This document shows positions 26,059-38,124 of a stretch of DNA of 64,000 nucleotides, piece after piece. The stretch is from assembly GCA_965153455.1 (NCBI GenBank), contig OZ234497.1, positions 9,300,001 to 9,364,000 on the forward strand, read 5' to 3'. Made by a program: the position numbers and the translations under genes. The notes below the pieces were generated by a model. The model was not told the DNA's origin, made no database searches, and worked only from the letters and a program-made list of their open reading frames with translations. Origin of the DNA: Sphagnum compactum. Taxonomy: Eukaryota; Bryophyta; Sphagnopsida; Sphagnales. The stretch's first letter is position 1. The number at the start of each line of letters is the position of its first letter.

Positions 26059-27411
26059 ATATATATATATATATATGCTCAATAGCCATGCCATGCTCTA
26101 ATTATAGGTGTGCAACGGCTTTTCTGCTGCAATCATCAACTCCATCAAAGGAGTTGCTCCCAAACTATCCACATACAAAAAAAATTTAAATTGGAATGGG
26201 GCCACAAGGCACCCAAGCTTCAACAATTTTTTTACTTTTATTTTTAATTACTAATGTGTGATAATTTTATTATTTCACCATTAAACTTTTTTTTTGGCCT
26301 AATTTCTAAAAAAGTCCAAGAAAAATAGGTGCTAGAATTCTAAAACAATTTGAACCTCTTTATGACTGTATATAAGTACAAAAAATTCTTATGAATCCAA
26401 TGAAACTTAGTTATTCAAGTTAACAAAATATATTTTCAAATCTCGGGGGGCTCTTTGTATAAGAAACCCTAAAGTCACATGTCACTCATTTATTTCAAAC
26501 CAATTCACTTATCCAATATTAACAATGCTAAGGTGCTTTATCAACCTCAAGCTTGATCATAGCCATCACTTGATCAAATTAATCATTGTTTTGTAGGTCA
26601 GTAATTTCACTGGGATCTTGTATCCTATTGAAGTAGCAAATGAAGTTTTGCATGACTTAATTATTGTTTTTATTGGTCAATAATTTCATTGAGATTTCAT
26701 AACCTATGGAAATACTAGCAAAATGAAAAAATTAATGACTTTAGTTATTGTTTTGTAAGTCCATAATTTCTCATTTGAGATTTGATAACCATATGCAAGA
26801 GAAACGAAGTTTTGCACGAGTGAATGATTTTTTGTGTCGGTTGATAACCTTATTGGGACTTAGTAGAGGTGGGCTTTGTAAGGCAAGCATTTTGCACCTG
26901 ATAATAAGTCTTGAGGTGCAACTCACAGCCAAAGGGGCAACTTCCTTGGGGTGAAAGATTTTGAGGGCTTATTATGCTAATGTGAACCAGAGCACTGCAG
27001 CAGCAATGCAACACCTGAAGTGCAGAATTTGATAAAACCCTAAACCCTAACTCCCAACCCCTTTTGGGATAGTGCTTGTTCACGGGGGGTTCAAAGGTTC
27101 ATAGGGGTTGCAAAGGTGATTCATATATGGGTTCAAAGGCAACATTGTCCCCCATTTGCATTGCCATCAAAAAATGGGCACAATGAGCTCTCTTTTACAA
27201 GGCATGTTTTTTTGTTTTAAAAAAATAAAATTTGGGCTTGCTCTTGCACTATCTCCACAGGGGTTGAGAGTTAGTGACAAGGGTGGGTTTTATGGGAATA
27301 TGGGCCCTGAAGATGGAGCAGAGCATGAGCCTGATTCTCTTAAGCCTGCCCCCAAGGATATTACACAGAGTGCAAGAACCGTTGTGGGTTGTTTTGTTTT
27401 TTGAAAATTTT
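24411..27411. other. AT-rich intergenic DNA, no gene assigned
   Basis: Microsatellites of AAAT/AAATA and AT occur at 26000-26076. At 25292-25330 a tRNA-like A-box (TGGTGCAATTGGTAGTGC) is present without a convincing rest of a tRNA. At 27030-27053 plant telomere-like CCCTAAACCCTAA appears. Short frames at 26748-27404 resemble nothing I recognise. Confidence 0.45.
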
Positions 27412-27565
27412 CACCATTACAAAATGTGGGTGTAATTCACTAGTCCTCATTCACTAGACCAGTGAATTCACTGCTTCTTCATTAGTCCTTGTTCACTACA
27501 ACCAGTGAATTTACTCAAAATCCAGTGAAATCACTTGGTGTATAAAGACGCATTTTGTTATAGTG
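27412..27565. mobile_element. Small MITE-like element with inverted ends
   Basis: The left end CACCATTACAAAATG and the right end, which reads CACTATAACAAAATG on the other strand, form 15-bp inverted repeats with two mismatches around a 154-bp segment. Inside, CACTAG, CCAGTGAA and TTCACTG words are repeated in both orientations. No clear target duplication was found, so the family is open. Confidence 0.5.
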
Positions 27566-27748
27566 CTTGTGATACCTATTAGATACCTGCTGGGTATCAC
27601 AAGGGGAAAAAAACGTGAACAGGTACTTTAGTTCAATTTTTTGATATAAGAAAATGTTAGGAAATTTTATTAGATTTAACACAAGGAAAAAAATAATCTT
27701 AATTTTTTTTCAAATTGTTTTGGTTGATGAAACGACAAAATCTGTTTT

Positions 27749-27765
27749 GGGGGGGGGGGGGGGGG
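27749..27765. repeat. Poly-G run (17 G)
   Basis: A run of 17 consecutive G is followed by AGAGG. Its length is likely to be uncertain in any assembly. It marks the change from AT-rich DNA to the gene island. Confidence 0.9.
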
Positions 27766-27859
27766 AGAGGAAACATTGCTACTTACTTGTTACTAAGCTA
27801 GATACTATTTACATATTACTCAGTGTGAATTAAGAAATAAGAAGTAAAAGTGGAAGCTT

Positions 27860-28378
27860 AGGTGGCGGGTACGGTACGCCTTTATGTCACCTCCACGCTG
27901 GCAAACTACCTGCCTGGCTCGCCTTCCCAGCGTGCTTGCAGAGGTGGCATGTATGGATTGGTTGGAGTGTACGGTCGTCTGGGTCCTCGGCTGGCTTGCT
28001 TCGTTCCTTCCTTCCCATGTGCATCTCGCCCGTCCTCCCATTTTCGCTCTTCTCACGCAAACGCCGCCTCTCGTTGCTTGCGTACCGCACTTTTGCGCTC
28101 GCCCTATCTGCTCCCCTTTCTCTCTCGCTACCCTTCCCTTCCCTTCCGTTTCTGTCTCTTGCGTGCTCCCGTCGCATCGCAGCTCTATATCTGTTGTTGG
28201 AAGCCTTTGCCTTCTCTGTATTTGGGTGGTGGGAATCAGATATAGACGAAGGAGGAGGAGGAGGAGGAGGCGAGGGAGAGTCAAGAAGAAGAAGAAGAAG
28301 AAGAAAGGGGGAAAGTTTTTGTTTGTTGGATACCTAGCAGGCGGGTGTTTTTCGTGTGGAAAAAACAGTTCAGGGTTC
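27860..28378 (+). promoter_or_regulatory. GC-rich promoter and 5' leader of eIF1
   Basis: GC content rises sharply from about 27860. C/T-rich tracts at 27975-28190 precede (GGA)n and (GAA)n runs at 28246-28310, a pattern common in plant 5' leaders. Because both strands are GC-rich here, long open frames occur by chance on both strands; none resembles a protein. The transcription start cannot be placed from sequence alone. Confidence 0.5.
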
Positions 28379-29927
28379 ATGTCAGATCACGATATTCAGA
28401 TCCCTGGCGCCTTTGGTGCGTCTTTCTTCTTCTTTCTCTTGAAACCCTCTTTTGTGTGGCCCTCTTTCTTGGGGTGCGTCTTTCCCCTTTTGTTTTTTGT
28501 GTGGCATGGGTTTCTTTCTTTCGGTTTGTTGTGTGCAGGAGGCGGGCTCTTGGAGTTGTTTGTTTGTTTTTTCCTGTTCTAAGCTCAGAGCTCCCTATGC
28601 TGCTTTGTGGGAAGTTCTGTCATGTGGTAACGCATCAGTCTTGATGTTATTGTCGAAGATTCCGTTTTGTGCGTGCGTGCGTGCATGTGTGGATGTTCAT
28701 GAATCGCGTGCTTTGCGTTTGCACTTTTTCTTTTTTTTTGGGTTGGATCAGTTATAAGATCGTTTGGTGATTGATTTCTCGGCGGCAGCTTCCCCGATGA
28801 CCTAGTTCTTCCTGACCCAGAGTTCTGGCAAAAGAAGAATCGTCTTATGTTGATCGTAGGAAGAAACTTGTCAATTATTATGCCTCGGTCAAGGCTGAAC
28901 ATGGTTCTGTTTTTTTCTTTTTTTTACCAGCGGTGTTTTGGTATTGCTTTTTGACTTCCTGGACCCTGCTGCAGTCTCAAGCTTCTCATCATGTCCACTT
29001 AGGAGTTCAGTTGTTTCGATTTCTGGTTGGGTTGCTTGTGAGCATTGCAGTAGTTTATATTCATTTGGTTCATGTGTTGGAAGATGTGATCGAAGTATTG
29101 AAGTTTGGCTGTTGGTTGAGTATTCTTTTTTTGTTTGTCTGTGCAGATCCGTTCGCAGACGCAAATGCTGAGGACTCTGGGGCAGGGTCCAAGGACTATG
29201 TCCATGTGCGGGTACAGCAACGCAACGGACGAAAGAGCCTGACAACTGTTCAGGGCCTCAAAAAGGAGTTCAATTACAACAAAATCCTCAAGGATTTTAA
29301 AAAGGTATTACCGTAGTCACTGGGATAATGGATTGACTGTCCATCCCTCCTCATGATTTGGGTTGCCTCAAATATGTGTTGCAAGATATGGTGTGTTTAT
29401 GTGATTGGACTAGGATACAGTTACTTTTGTTCTTGTGATGCCCTTAGGGTTTTGAAGGATGTTGTGCTATCTTTGTATGCAGGAATTTTGTTGCAATGGG
29501 ACTGTTGTCCAAGACCCTGAGCTGGGTCAGGTATGTCACAGTTTCTTTATTCCCTGTGCTGAGCATACGTGCCAGGCAAGCATAGGAACATACTTGTTCT
29601 TGAGCTTTTGGACAATTTTGATGAGGTGAAAGAGATAGTTTACTGTGCATGGTTAGTACATAATGGCAGGAACATAGGACGTCATGATGGTGTGAAGTTG
29701 TGTACGATCTTGTGATTTGGAGATAAATTATCCTCTGTAGGGAATCTTGAAGATTGCTCAGGGTTGGATGTGGTCATTCTAATTTAATTGGAGAAATTCT
29801 CTAAATGTCCACTGCTCTGTGGATACAGGTGATTCAGTTGCAAGGTGATCAGCGCAAGAATGTTTCCCAGTTTCTGGTACAAGCAGGAGTGGTTAAGAAG
29901 GATTTGATCAAGATCCATGGATTTTGA
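28379..29927 (+). CDS. SUI1: Translation initiation factor eIF1 (SUI1)
   Basis: eIF1 binds the 40S subunit near the P site and enforces start-codon selection in the cytosol. The coding sequence has four exons with correct GT-AG introns and phases: 28379-28415, 29147-29304, 29483-29530, 29829-29927. The product is 113 aa, the usual length for eukaryotic eIF1. Visible hallmarks are DPFADANAEDSGAG near the N-terminus, VHVRVQQRNGRKSLTTVQGL, EFCCNGTVVQDPELGQ, VIQLQGDQRKNVSQFLVQAG and the C-terminal IKIHGF. The ATG at 28379 starts MSDHDIQIPGAF, as expected for plant eIF1. Intron 1 is long (731 nt); the others are 178 and 298 nt. Nothing suggests damage. Identification is essentially certain from the SUI1 domain. 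Confidence 0.97.
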
Positions 29928-31502
29928 GGCCAATGTTCTTACATTTTCCCTTCACCTCAGCATTCATGTGGTGGCCAGGTCAACCAGGCAGTTGATATTG
30001 TCCTATATCTTTATTTGTAGGCCTTAATAGTGGGATGTGGGTGCCTTGTAGTAGTGAAGAACAAGATGTTGGAAGGGCTCGTGTGGGAGGTAGCAGGGGT
30101 ATTTTTAGGAGCTCTCAGATTCTCACGAACAATACCCTTGTATAATTTTTCCTGAAGCCTTTCATTGACAGTTTATTGATCAATATGGAAGACGACTTTA
30201 CCATAGATGTCCTATTAAACTTGTGCCTCTGAAGCTTTGGCTGTCCAGTATTATTTTTATTGCTTGGACCAGTGTCTCTTCCAACATTGTAACTGAGTCT
30301 TGCTCTTGTGTCCAGTAATGTGACAGAGACTCAGAACCCAAATAATTCTTTGCCTGAAACTCTGGACAGATTTTTGTATGCATATCTCTACATGCATTGT
30401 TGGGAGCTGATGAAGGCATTTGGGTATCATGGCAGTGTGTTACGGCTATTCGTGATGAAGGTGATGGATTGGCACTTTGTGGGTCACTGTCATAAGGTTA
30501 TAAAGGAACTCATTGTTGTGCTACCTTCAATTTGTTCTCCAAAGTGTTGTTGTGGAGTTTCATCTGCAAACTCATAGATATGCAGGGCCATTGGTGTTTC
30601 TTAAAGGACACGACCAGGGTGCAGGAATCCTGAGCCACTGCTACCTTCTCTATAGGGCAATCTATATGCCTTAAAAGATTTAGATGCCTGCTTGTATATG
30701 GGCAAGCAAACATGCAATGAAGCTGAACATCACAAGCTTCTTGCAGCTTCACTGAATATATTATTGCCCGAGGACCACAGTTGGGACATGCCCACCAGTG
30801 TTCACTTGTCCTTGCTTGTGTCTCTGATGAGTAACTCATTATCCAGTGAAAACCGATTCTGCAGGTGTAGCAAATGATCACCTGAGAGAGGAATGGCTTC
30901 CTGAGGGATTTTGTGCATTTATACCATTCTCCCCAACTGGAAAAACCTTAACTCTTCTTAGGCCTGTAATAGATGTATCTTCAGACACTATAGAATGCAC
31001 AAAAATGACAGTATAGGCACATTGTGAATGAAGGTATACTTGTGGGCCTCCTCACCCCTGTCAGAGAATCTGTGTCCTGAATGTGAGTAAATCTCCAAAC
31101 AATGTAAGCAGAAATCATAGCTGCTCAAATGATTAACAGTAAAGAAAACCCCAATCCACTGCTCTCGTCAATTGATCATCACCAGCCCATCTTAAAACCA
31201 ACAGCTGCTACTTCTTACACCTTGAAAATTGCAGGGGCATCATCTTTTCAAAGTGACATCGGTGGTAAAGAACCTCCCTATTCCGATTGTTGTGGGAGTT
31301 ATTGTGACGCAACAGCCAGAAACAAAGTTACCATGGCCTCCTGATACAATGAGAAATCGACAACGTTCACACATGGTTAAGACAGACATAACAGCACACT
31401 AACAAACAAAGACGAAACGAACAGATTAGGATTAGGATTTCAGATCTCTCACCACAGACTTTTGCCAAAAGTGGATCTTGGGGATTTTTGCTTCGGGGGT
31501 AT
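29928..31502. other. eIF1 3' region and intergenic spacer
   Basis: No coding exon could be joined here. The first few hundred bases are probably the eIF1 3' UTR. Frames at 30308-30577 and 30510-30881 are not protein-like and overlap on opposite strands. Confidence 0.5.
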
Positions 31503-31574
31503 TGAACCCGACGTGAATCGAACACGCAACCTTCTGATCTGGAGTCAGACGCGCTACCATTGCGCCACGGATCC
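31503..31574 (-). tRNA. tRNA-Trp (anticodon CCA)
   Basis: Read on the minus strand this is an intron-less 72-nt cloverleaf. The acceptor stem GGATCCG pairs with CGGGTTC with A as discriminator. The D-arm contains GGCGCAATGGTAGCGC. The anticodon stem TCTGA/TCAGA encloses the loop CTCCAGA, giving CCA, and the T-arm GCGTG-TTCGATT-CACGT is complete. Internal A and B boxes (GTGGCGCAATGG, GTTCGATTC) are present. CCA is the standard nuclear tryptophan anticodon. The nearest T run downstream on its strand is a short TTTT about 35 nt away. It lies head-to-head with the Iojap-family gene. Confidence 0.97.
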
Positions 31575-31625
31575 CCTTGTTCAAACAATTCATCGCAAAA
31601 CTTACTTGACCACATGAGGAGGATT

Positions 31626-31638
31626 AGGGTTAGGGTTT
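31626..31638 (+). promoter_or_regulatory. Telobox motif upstream of the Iojap-family gene
   Basis: AGGGTTAGGGTTT lies about 90 nt before the start codon. Teloboxes (AAACCCTA, either strand) are enriched in plant promoters of translation and ribosome-biogenesis genes. A role here is inferred from the motif and its position. Confidence 0.55.
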
Positions 31639-31728
31639 AAGGATCAGATCTTTTGGAAGGTGAAGAAAGGGAAAGCGTCAAATGCAGTTGTTGTCCATGG
31701 CGTTGGTTGATTATTGTTATGTGACACT

Positions 31729-33082
31729 ATGCCGCGGCCAAAGCTGATCAGCTTGCAAGCATTCCGAAGACTGCTAGCTTCGCCCTGTCTTGTTCCCCAT
31801 CACCCTCTTGAACCTGCATCTTTTTATTTTTCTACTTCTTCATCTTGTCCTTTTAATCCTGGGTTCTTCTTCTCCAGAGTTAGTCATGGGAATGATTTAC
31901 AGATTTCTCTTAGGTCCTGCTTTTCGTCAAAAAGTGGAGCGGCATTTTTTCCAGGTTCTTTCGGCCATTTGAAGGATTTTGAGTATCCACATTTCTATGA
32001 GCTGGATTCTCCTGTTGCAGCTCCCGAAGAGGCAGAAGGTGACGAAAGCGGGCTGGAGCAAGCTGAAGGAGGACGGTTTTTGCCGTTTGTAAGGGAGCTC
32101 TGATCCTACTTCTGAATCTTGAATGCTTTGGTGCAGAGTCTTGAATGTTTCCAAGGATGTGAGGCACTCGAATCCACCGGCTGAAACTATTTCCTCTGAT
32201 CGCAAATACCTTGTGAAGTCTTTTTCCAGAGGGTTAAGGTTAGGATGCTTCTGTTGTATTTGTTAGCATTTCACGTTGATGTCGCGTCTGACAATTGCAG
32301 GTTGAATGCAGGGTGTTGAGGATGATGGAAATCAAGTTCTGCTGGAAGATGGAGAGCCCTACCTTGACATGGACAGTCTCACCTACCTCCATGTTTTGAG
32401 CGTGGACGAAGTGTGCAAGGTTCTCGAGAGAGTTAGGGCAAATGACGTTAAGGTGCTTCCAGTACAGGATCGTTGTGAATGGGCTGACAATTTGATCATT
32501 GCATCTGCACACTCTACAAGACATCTGCGAGGCATTGCAGATTCCATTGTCTATGAGGTGAAATCTAAACCAAAATCCCCAACTATTTGTTGGCAGTTTA
32601 GTATTGTGATTCTCAATAACCTAAAATTACTTGCATCAGGGTGTTAGCTTGCACTCAGATGGTGTGTAACATGGATAAATTGAACTTTTTATGAGCATTT
32701 TAACCTGCTGCCTGGGAGATGCTTGAATAATCATCCAGAACTTAATAATTGATCATGATTCTTAATACTTTTGTTTGTAGCAGGTGAAAAAGCGCTCAAC
32801 TAATGTAGGGCCCAACCTGTATCCAACAGTGGAGGGCAGAGACAGTGATCAATGGATGGTTGTTGATTGTGGTACTTTGCTAAAACACACTGTTCAAGAT
32901 CCTGCTATGTCCATCAAGTTGTTACCAAGACTTGCTATCAGTCACTATTATTCTGCTTTCTGAATTTTTGACTATGATTTGCAGGCAATCTGGTAGTGCA
33001 TGTGTTCAGGGAAGATGTAAGAAGTTACTACAATCTGGAGGAGCTTTGGCAGCGCAACAAGACCATGAGCTTGCTAGAGTAG
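31729..33082 (+). CDS. Iojap-related / RsfS-family organellar ribosome silencing factor
   Basis: RsfS/Iojap proteins bind large-subunit protein uL14 and hinder subunit joining; plant members act in plastids or mitochondria. Four exons join in phase: 31729-32088, 32312-32557, 32784-32871, 32985-33082, giving 263 aa. The first ~95 residues are rich in Ser, Phe, Arg and Pro and poor in acidic residues (starts MPRPKLISLQAFRRLL), consistent with an organellar presequence; mitochondrion is slightly favoured. The conserved domain covers about residues 146-262: VLSVDEVCKVLERVRANDV, WADNLIIASAHSTRHLRGIA, the WMVVDCGNLVVHVF stretch, and YYNLEELW near the C-terminus. Exon 3 has a TAG-CAG tandem acceptor, so one Gln may be included or skipped. 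An upstream ATG frame (31682-31747) overlaps the start codon out of frame. Confidence 0.92.
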
Positions 33083-34817
33083 AATCACTTTCTCTGTGCT
33101 CAGGTTCCACACTACCTGTACCATTTAAACGCTGTCTATGTTTCTACTGCATTTCACTCTTCATTCGTTACACTGTCTATTTTTTTATTGAGTATGGAAT
33201 GGATGTTTTGTATATTTTTCATCACGAATATTTTTAGCAGCAAAACTATGAGAAACCATATTTTTGTGCTGTGTTTATCTGCCAAGCATCAGCTAGTCTT
33301 ACAAAGTGTGATCTGGATAATCTAGTCTCACCCATCTGTGACACTTCAAGATGAGGACCCTTGATGGCCAGAGTAAACTGTGAAAACAGCTGAAAGTCTG
33401 TACAAATAAGTCTTCTCTAAATTTTTTTTCAAAGCTGAATATTTGTTTCATGATTTCATGAGAACTAGGTCTCAATATGGGTGAATTATTGATCCTCTTT
33501 CTCACATCCGTAGTGGCTTCAATATAGTTGCATTTGTCTGTGGATTGAGACTCATTAGAAGAATTATATGTGGTGAACCCTTCTGTAGCAGCAAGGTAGC
33601 TTAGTGCCCTGATAAAACTGCTCCATATGAGGTTTTGATCCAAAGATTATAGGCTTCATCTTCCTGCTGCCTCCATAAGTGTTGGTAGCTAATGACTCTG
33701 CACTGACATTTTTGAAGTACTTGATTTGCTGAATTCTTATCTCTGTCTTGCATGAAGTGATCTTACAACTAATGGGATTACAAAGTATGTAGGGCTAGCA
33801 TCTCCTGCTAATGCAACTACCACTACCACACCTAGTGGTAACATGCTGGTAAGTTTGGTGTTACATGATGTCTAAAATTGGAGGTGTGCAGACCTAAAAT
33901 GTTCTCCACCATTTTTTCACTGTGGAATTTGACATGACGCTTTGAGTATTTGCAATGTCAATCCTGGAACTATATTATAACTGAGAGATAACATGTGTGA
34001 TATTCCTTATACCAAATACTGATGTTAATTACCTTTGAAATATGACTAGATAATTTGATGCTATGATGGCATCAACTCAAACTTTGAATTTCACTTGATA
34101 ACCACTCCTTGTTGCATCTTTTCCATCACTTGCACCTTGCGTTGTTAGTGCTCAATAGTAGCTGCAAGCAGTGAAAGAGGATGGAAGTGAAGCAAGCAAA
34201 GAGGACCTAGCAAGCTTGGATGCAACATTAGTGTAGAACTTGCAAAATGGTTTTGTCTGAGTAGAAGGTTTGTCTTTTAGAATCAAACAAAAAAAGAAAA
34301 CATGTGGGGAGAGACTTGAGGGTGTAGAATAAATGAGAGATTTCAACATGGATCATCTCTAATATTTTTGTGCTAAGAAAGACGGTTCTAATAGAGTTAT
34401 CACCTCCAAAGCATGGTTGACTGGAAAATCCATGTGCCGATGTATGGCTGTAAGTTACGGATGAGCTCTTGTGTTTAACTTATTCAATGTAACTTAATTC
34501 CTCCTCTTTCATTCATTTTTAAAAAAAAATCATTTCATTCAAATATTAGTTCATAATTAGATCTTAAAAGAATTTTTTGATTTGTATTATTATATCTTTG
34601 TGTAGGTATTAAGGTTTAGTGTGCATCTCCCACTAGAATTGCTTACCGATTAATATTTATTTGCACTAGTGTGTTTATTGATTTGGAGTTTATGTTGATT
34701 TAACGTTACAACTTCGTTGAAGAAAAGTGTTACTTTTTCATATCCAAGGTATTATATTTCCTCTTTCAATTCTTGCTTTATGTTTTCATGGATTATATAA
34801 TTTTCACTTCCCCTCGA

Positions 34818-35400
34818 TGGGTATTGCATGGTTGCCCATTGCACAATGTAGTCTTATGTGCATGCAAGTATCATAATGTCAAATTCCACATAAGAAGGTT
34901 CCAAATGTGAATATTGCATTATTAGCTCACATGCGCAATTATAGTTTAAGGTCTAGATGCAAGTATTCCATACACAATGTACATAAGGGACAAATGCGAA
35001 TATTGCAAGGCTGGTACCCATGCATACTGCAATTTTTGGTTTGCATGGGGGTGCTGCAGAGACGGTACCCATGCACATTGTGATTTTGGGTTTGCATGGG
35101 GGTATTGCATGGTCGATACCATGCACAATGTGCTTTGTGAGTTGCATGGGGGTATTGCACAGATGACCTTCATGCCCAATGTAGTTTTCCAAATTGACAT
35201 GCAGGTATTGCATGATTGGGTCATTTACATAGTGTAGTTTGTTTTAAGCCTACATGTATTGCATGTTTGGTTCTTGTGCATAATGTAGTTTTTATTTAAA
35301 CATTTTGGTATTGTAATGTTAGGTTACATGCATAATGTAATTTTAAAAATAAAATGCAAATATTGCATATTCAGCTGTCATGGGTAATTATTATTTTGAA
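34818..35400. repeat. Degenerate tandem repeat, ~60-bp unit
   Basis: Units contain TTGCATGGGGGTATTGCA, followed by a variable ATGGTCGGTACC-like part and CATGCACAATGTG(G)TTTT. About 9-10 copies are recognisable, the clearest at 35000-35180. Open frames on both strands across it are artefacts of the repeat. Confidence 0.75.
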
Positions 35401-36264
35401 TACAACATGTGGTCATTCCAAGGTTGGTTTGCACAATATTGCAAGTATTACAAACTTTTTACAATCAAACATCATATTGGCCACCTTCATAATGGCTATT
35501 TGAGGGCTAAAAACATTTGCAAATCGAAGAACAACCCAGTAATGTTGGGAAGGTATCATATATTTAAAAAAGTTTCCACTCCATGTATTAATTTCCTATA
35601 AAAGTTTTGTGACGTTACAACGAAGAAATTGGTTTGAGGGTTTTATCTAATGTTGGTTGGATATCATTTTTTTCGATATTTGGCAGGGAAAATATTTTGC
35701 AAAATAAAATCCCAGTAACACAAAGGGTATTAATTACTTGATTTTTGGAAATTTTGGAGACCTGCATTTATTGATTTTCATATCTCAATAGAACCCATCA
35801 ATTATCAATTTCCCCGATTACGTTCCATGCAATACCTGCATGTTATGGATAAGGGTTGGGTTTTGGAATACCCAAACCTAATACATACTTAAACCCACCT
35901 AGTATTTGTCAAGGCTAGTTCTTGTATAGCACTTTATGCCATCACTTCATTAATGGTTTTATTGCACACAATTTTCCACACATTACAAACTGCAGATAAT
36001 TAAAAATATTCCCAAAACTCAAATGAAGCCTCCTTAGTAAATGAAATGAAAAAATTATAATCTATCAATCGTCGAAGTCAACAACTTAAATGTTAAACAA
36101 TTCTAGTTTGTATTCACTGCCTTGTAATATGTTTGTTGGAAAGCTCAATCAAATGGGCTAAATGCTATGCATCATAGAGACAATGCCAAAAAAATTGCAT
36201 TAATCATCTATTAAATAGCTCTATGGGTGGGGAAGTTAGAAATCAGAAGCCATGAGCTCTAATA

Positions 36265-36790
36265 TACATAAAAATGCAACAAGCTTAATTGTGTTGTAGT
36301 TTGGTTTTTATTATAATTGCCCTACCTCATGTTAGTTGTCCACTCAATCCCTGAATCTATTCATTGTACATTCAAGCCACAAAGACATGCATCAACCCAA
36401 TACTCCATTGCCTTTCAACAAGAAGACAAAATGTAACAAACTTAATTGTGTTATAGATCTCAATTGTAATTTGCTTGCCCCACATGAGTTCACCTCAATC
36501 AATCCCTTTGAATCTGTTCATCATACATTTAAGCCACAAACACATGCATTGACTTACTATAGAATATGCCTTATGGGCGGGGAAGTCATAACCATTACAT
36601 CTCAACAAGGCAAAAAAAATTGCAACAAAACTTAATTATGTTATAGTTTGGTTTTCATTTGTAATTTGCTTGCCCCATGAACAACTCAATCAATCCTCGA
36701 TTCATTTGTTCACCATACATTCAAACCCATTAACAAATGCATTAACCCCAACTATCGGACATGCCTCAGAGGCACAAAAATTATAAACCA
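36265..36790. repeat. Three-copy tandem repeat, ~160-190-bp unit
   Basis: Copies start near 36270, 36428 and 36617 with AAAATGCAACAAGCTTAATTGTGTT-like sequence. They share TTTGCTTGCCCCA, CAATCAATCC and CATACATTCAA, with small insertions changing unit length from 158 to 189 bp. Confidence 0.7.
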
Positions 36791-37723
36791 TTTACCTATT
36801 GATAAGAACACAAAGTTCCTTATAGATTAATTGTGTTCCAAAATGGTGTTAATAAAATAATATCCCATCAACATTGTTAGAAGTTAGATGTGAGATCCAT
36901 CAAACAAATCCTCATGTTTGAGTTATGATTTTACATTTTTAGCACCTCTCCATATTTGTCATTTGAATGATGATTTCTTCGACAAGACCTTTCACATTTG
37001 TTTTTAATTCAGAAGTGACCCTACATCACTTCCTTTTAACCCTAAACAATTTTTTATAGAACACTCCAACAAGACACAAATAATTACATATTCACAATGT
37101 ACAACATAAACTCCTATTATACCACACCCAACCTAACACATCAAACATGTCATCATAGAAACCATTCAAAGCTGTAATTCTCAATTCTTATCATGAATAT
37201 TCTGCAAGAAAGGAATTTTTTAGAAAGATTATGAAGGAATATGCTTTATTTTTTTTTAATTTCAAAAATATTCTTCAAAAATATGCATAAATGTTTTGAG
37301 AGATTTTTAAAATGATCTTTGAAAAAGATGTTTAATTCTTTTTAGAAGTTTCCAAAAAAAATTTGAAGAATATGCATTAAAAAATTTAAATGATTTTTTG
37401 GGAATATGCAAATTTCAAAAAAAATGTTTGAAGAATATATTTAGAAGTTTTTTTTTAAAGATGTAAAATTAATGAAAGCTTTTAGAAAAAGTTTCTAGTC
37501 ATTGATAAAAGTTTTTAGAAGATGTAGTTAATAAAAGCTTTTAGAAGATGATGTTGACAATTTTTTTAAAAATAAAACAAAAGGGTTAGTTGAAACTTTT
37601 AAAAGACATGGTTAGTGAAAGATTTTAAATATTATTTAGTAAAAATTTATTAAAAAATCAGTTGATAATTTTTTTTTAGAAGGTCGATGAATGTTTAGAA
37701 AATTTCATTGAATATTATAAATA

Positions 37724-37760
37724 CCGGTCCGGTCCGGTCCGGTTTAGGTACCGGTCCGGT
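37724..37760. repeat. CCGGT pentamer repeats at the PsbQ upstream boundary
   Basis: The sequence holds four and then two further copies of CCGGT separated by TTAGGTA. It sits exactly where A/T-rich DNA gives way to the GC-richer gene unit, about 365-400 bp upstream of the PsbQ start codon. It may be a simple repeat or a cis-element cluster. Confidence 0.7.
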
Positions 37761-37830
37761 TCACCCCAGGCCACTTTGGGTAGCGCAAGAATCTGAGCGC
37801 GTGGTTTGGGGAAAGTGGGGATCCGGTCTG

Positions 37831-37838
37831 CACGTGGC
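37831..37838 (+). promoter_or_regulatory. G-box (CACGTGGC) upstream of PsbQ, with I-box nearby
   Basis: CACGTGGC is about 290 nt before the PsbQ ATG, and a GGATAA I-box core lies at 37922-37927. G-box and I-box pairs are typical of light-regulated nuclear photosynthesis genes. That they control PsbQ is inferred from position and gene type. Confidence 0.55.
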
Positions 37839-38124
37839 AACCAGTGATTGTGTACCTGTCCGGGAGCAAGATAGCCTTTAGTGTCAGTGGACGCTTTGAT
37901 TGGCTTGAATTGGACTCGTTTGGATAAAATTGCGCTCCCCAGGAAACGGGCTGCCCGTGAAAGGAAAATTGGACGACTCGTCGTCTCTCAATGTCTCTCA
38001 TCCCAGCACACGCTCAAAACCTTTGCAGTGTGTGTGGACAGTGTTTGCGTCCCGGGAGCTCCTTCCTTCGGTTTTGTGAAGCTCGGAATCTGTTGCATTA
38101 GGGAGCTTGGAAGTCCTTGGTGAG

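Larger units (their letters stand above)
33083..37720. other. Long intergenic spacer with tandem repeats
   Basis: There is no gene with recognisable features in 4.6 kb. GC content falls steadily after about 34100. Two tandem-repeat blocks (34818-35400 and 36265-36790) are listed separately. The final 400 bp before 37720 is nearly pure A/T with runs such as GATTTTTAAAAT, then ends abruptly at the CCGGT repeat of the PsbQ upstream region. Confidence 0.6.

Noticed and set aside
27820-28650. Several long open frames on both strands (up to 232 codons)
   Set aside because: They overlap each other in a GC-rich, simple-repeat leader region and the eIF1 first exon/intron. Their composition follows CCT, GGA and GAA runs, with no domain. 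They are chance frames.
28933-29316. 127-codon frame containing part of eIF1
   Set aside because: It is eIF1 exon 2 read through from intron 1; the true exon starts at 29147 after CAG.
31367-31615. 82-codon minus-strand frame
   Set aside because: It runs straight through the tRNA-Trp gene and is not protein-like.
34939-35237. Cys-rich frames on both strands
   Set aside because: They are produced by the ~60-bp tandem repeat; the peptides repeat with the same period.
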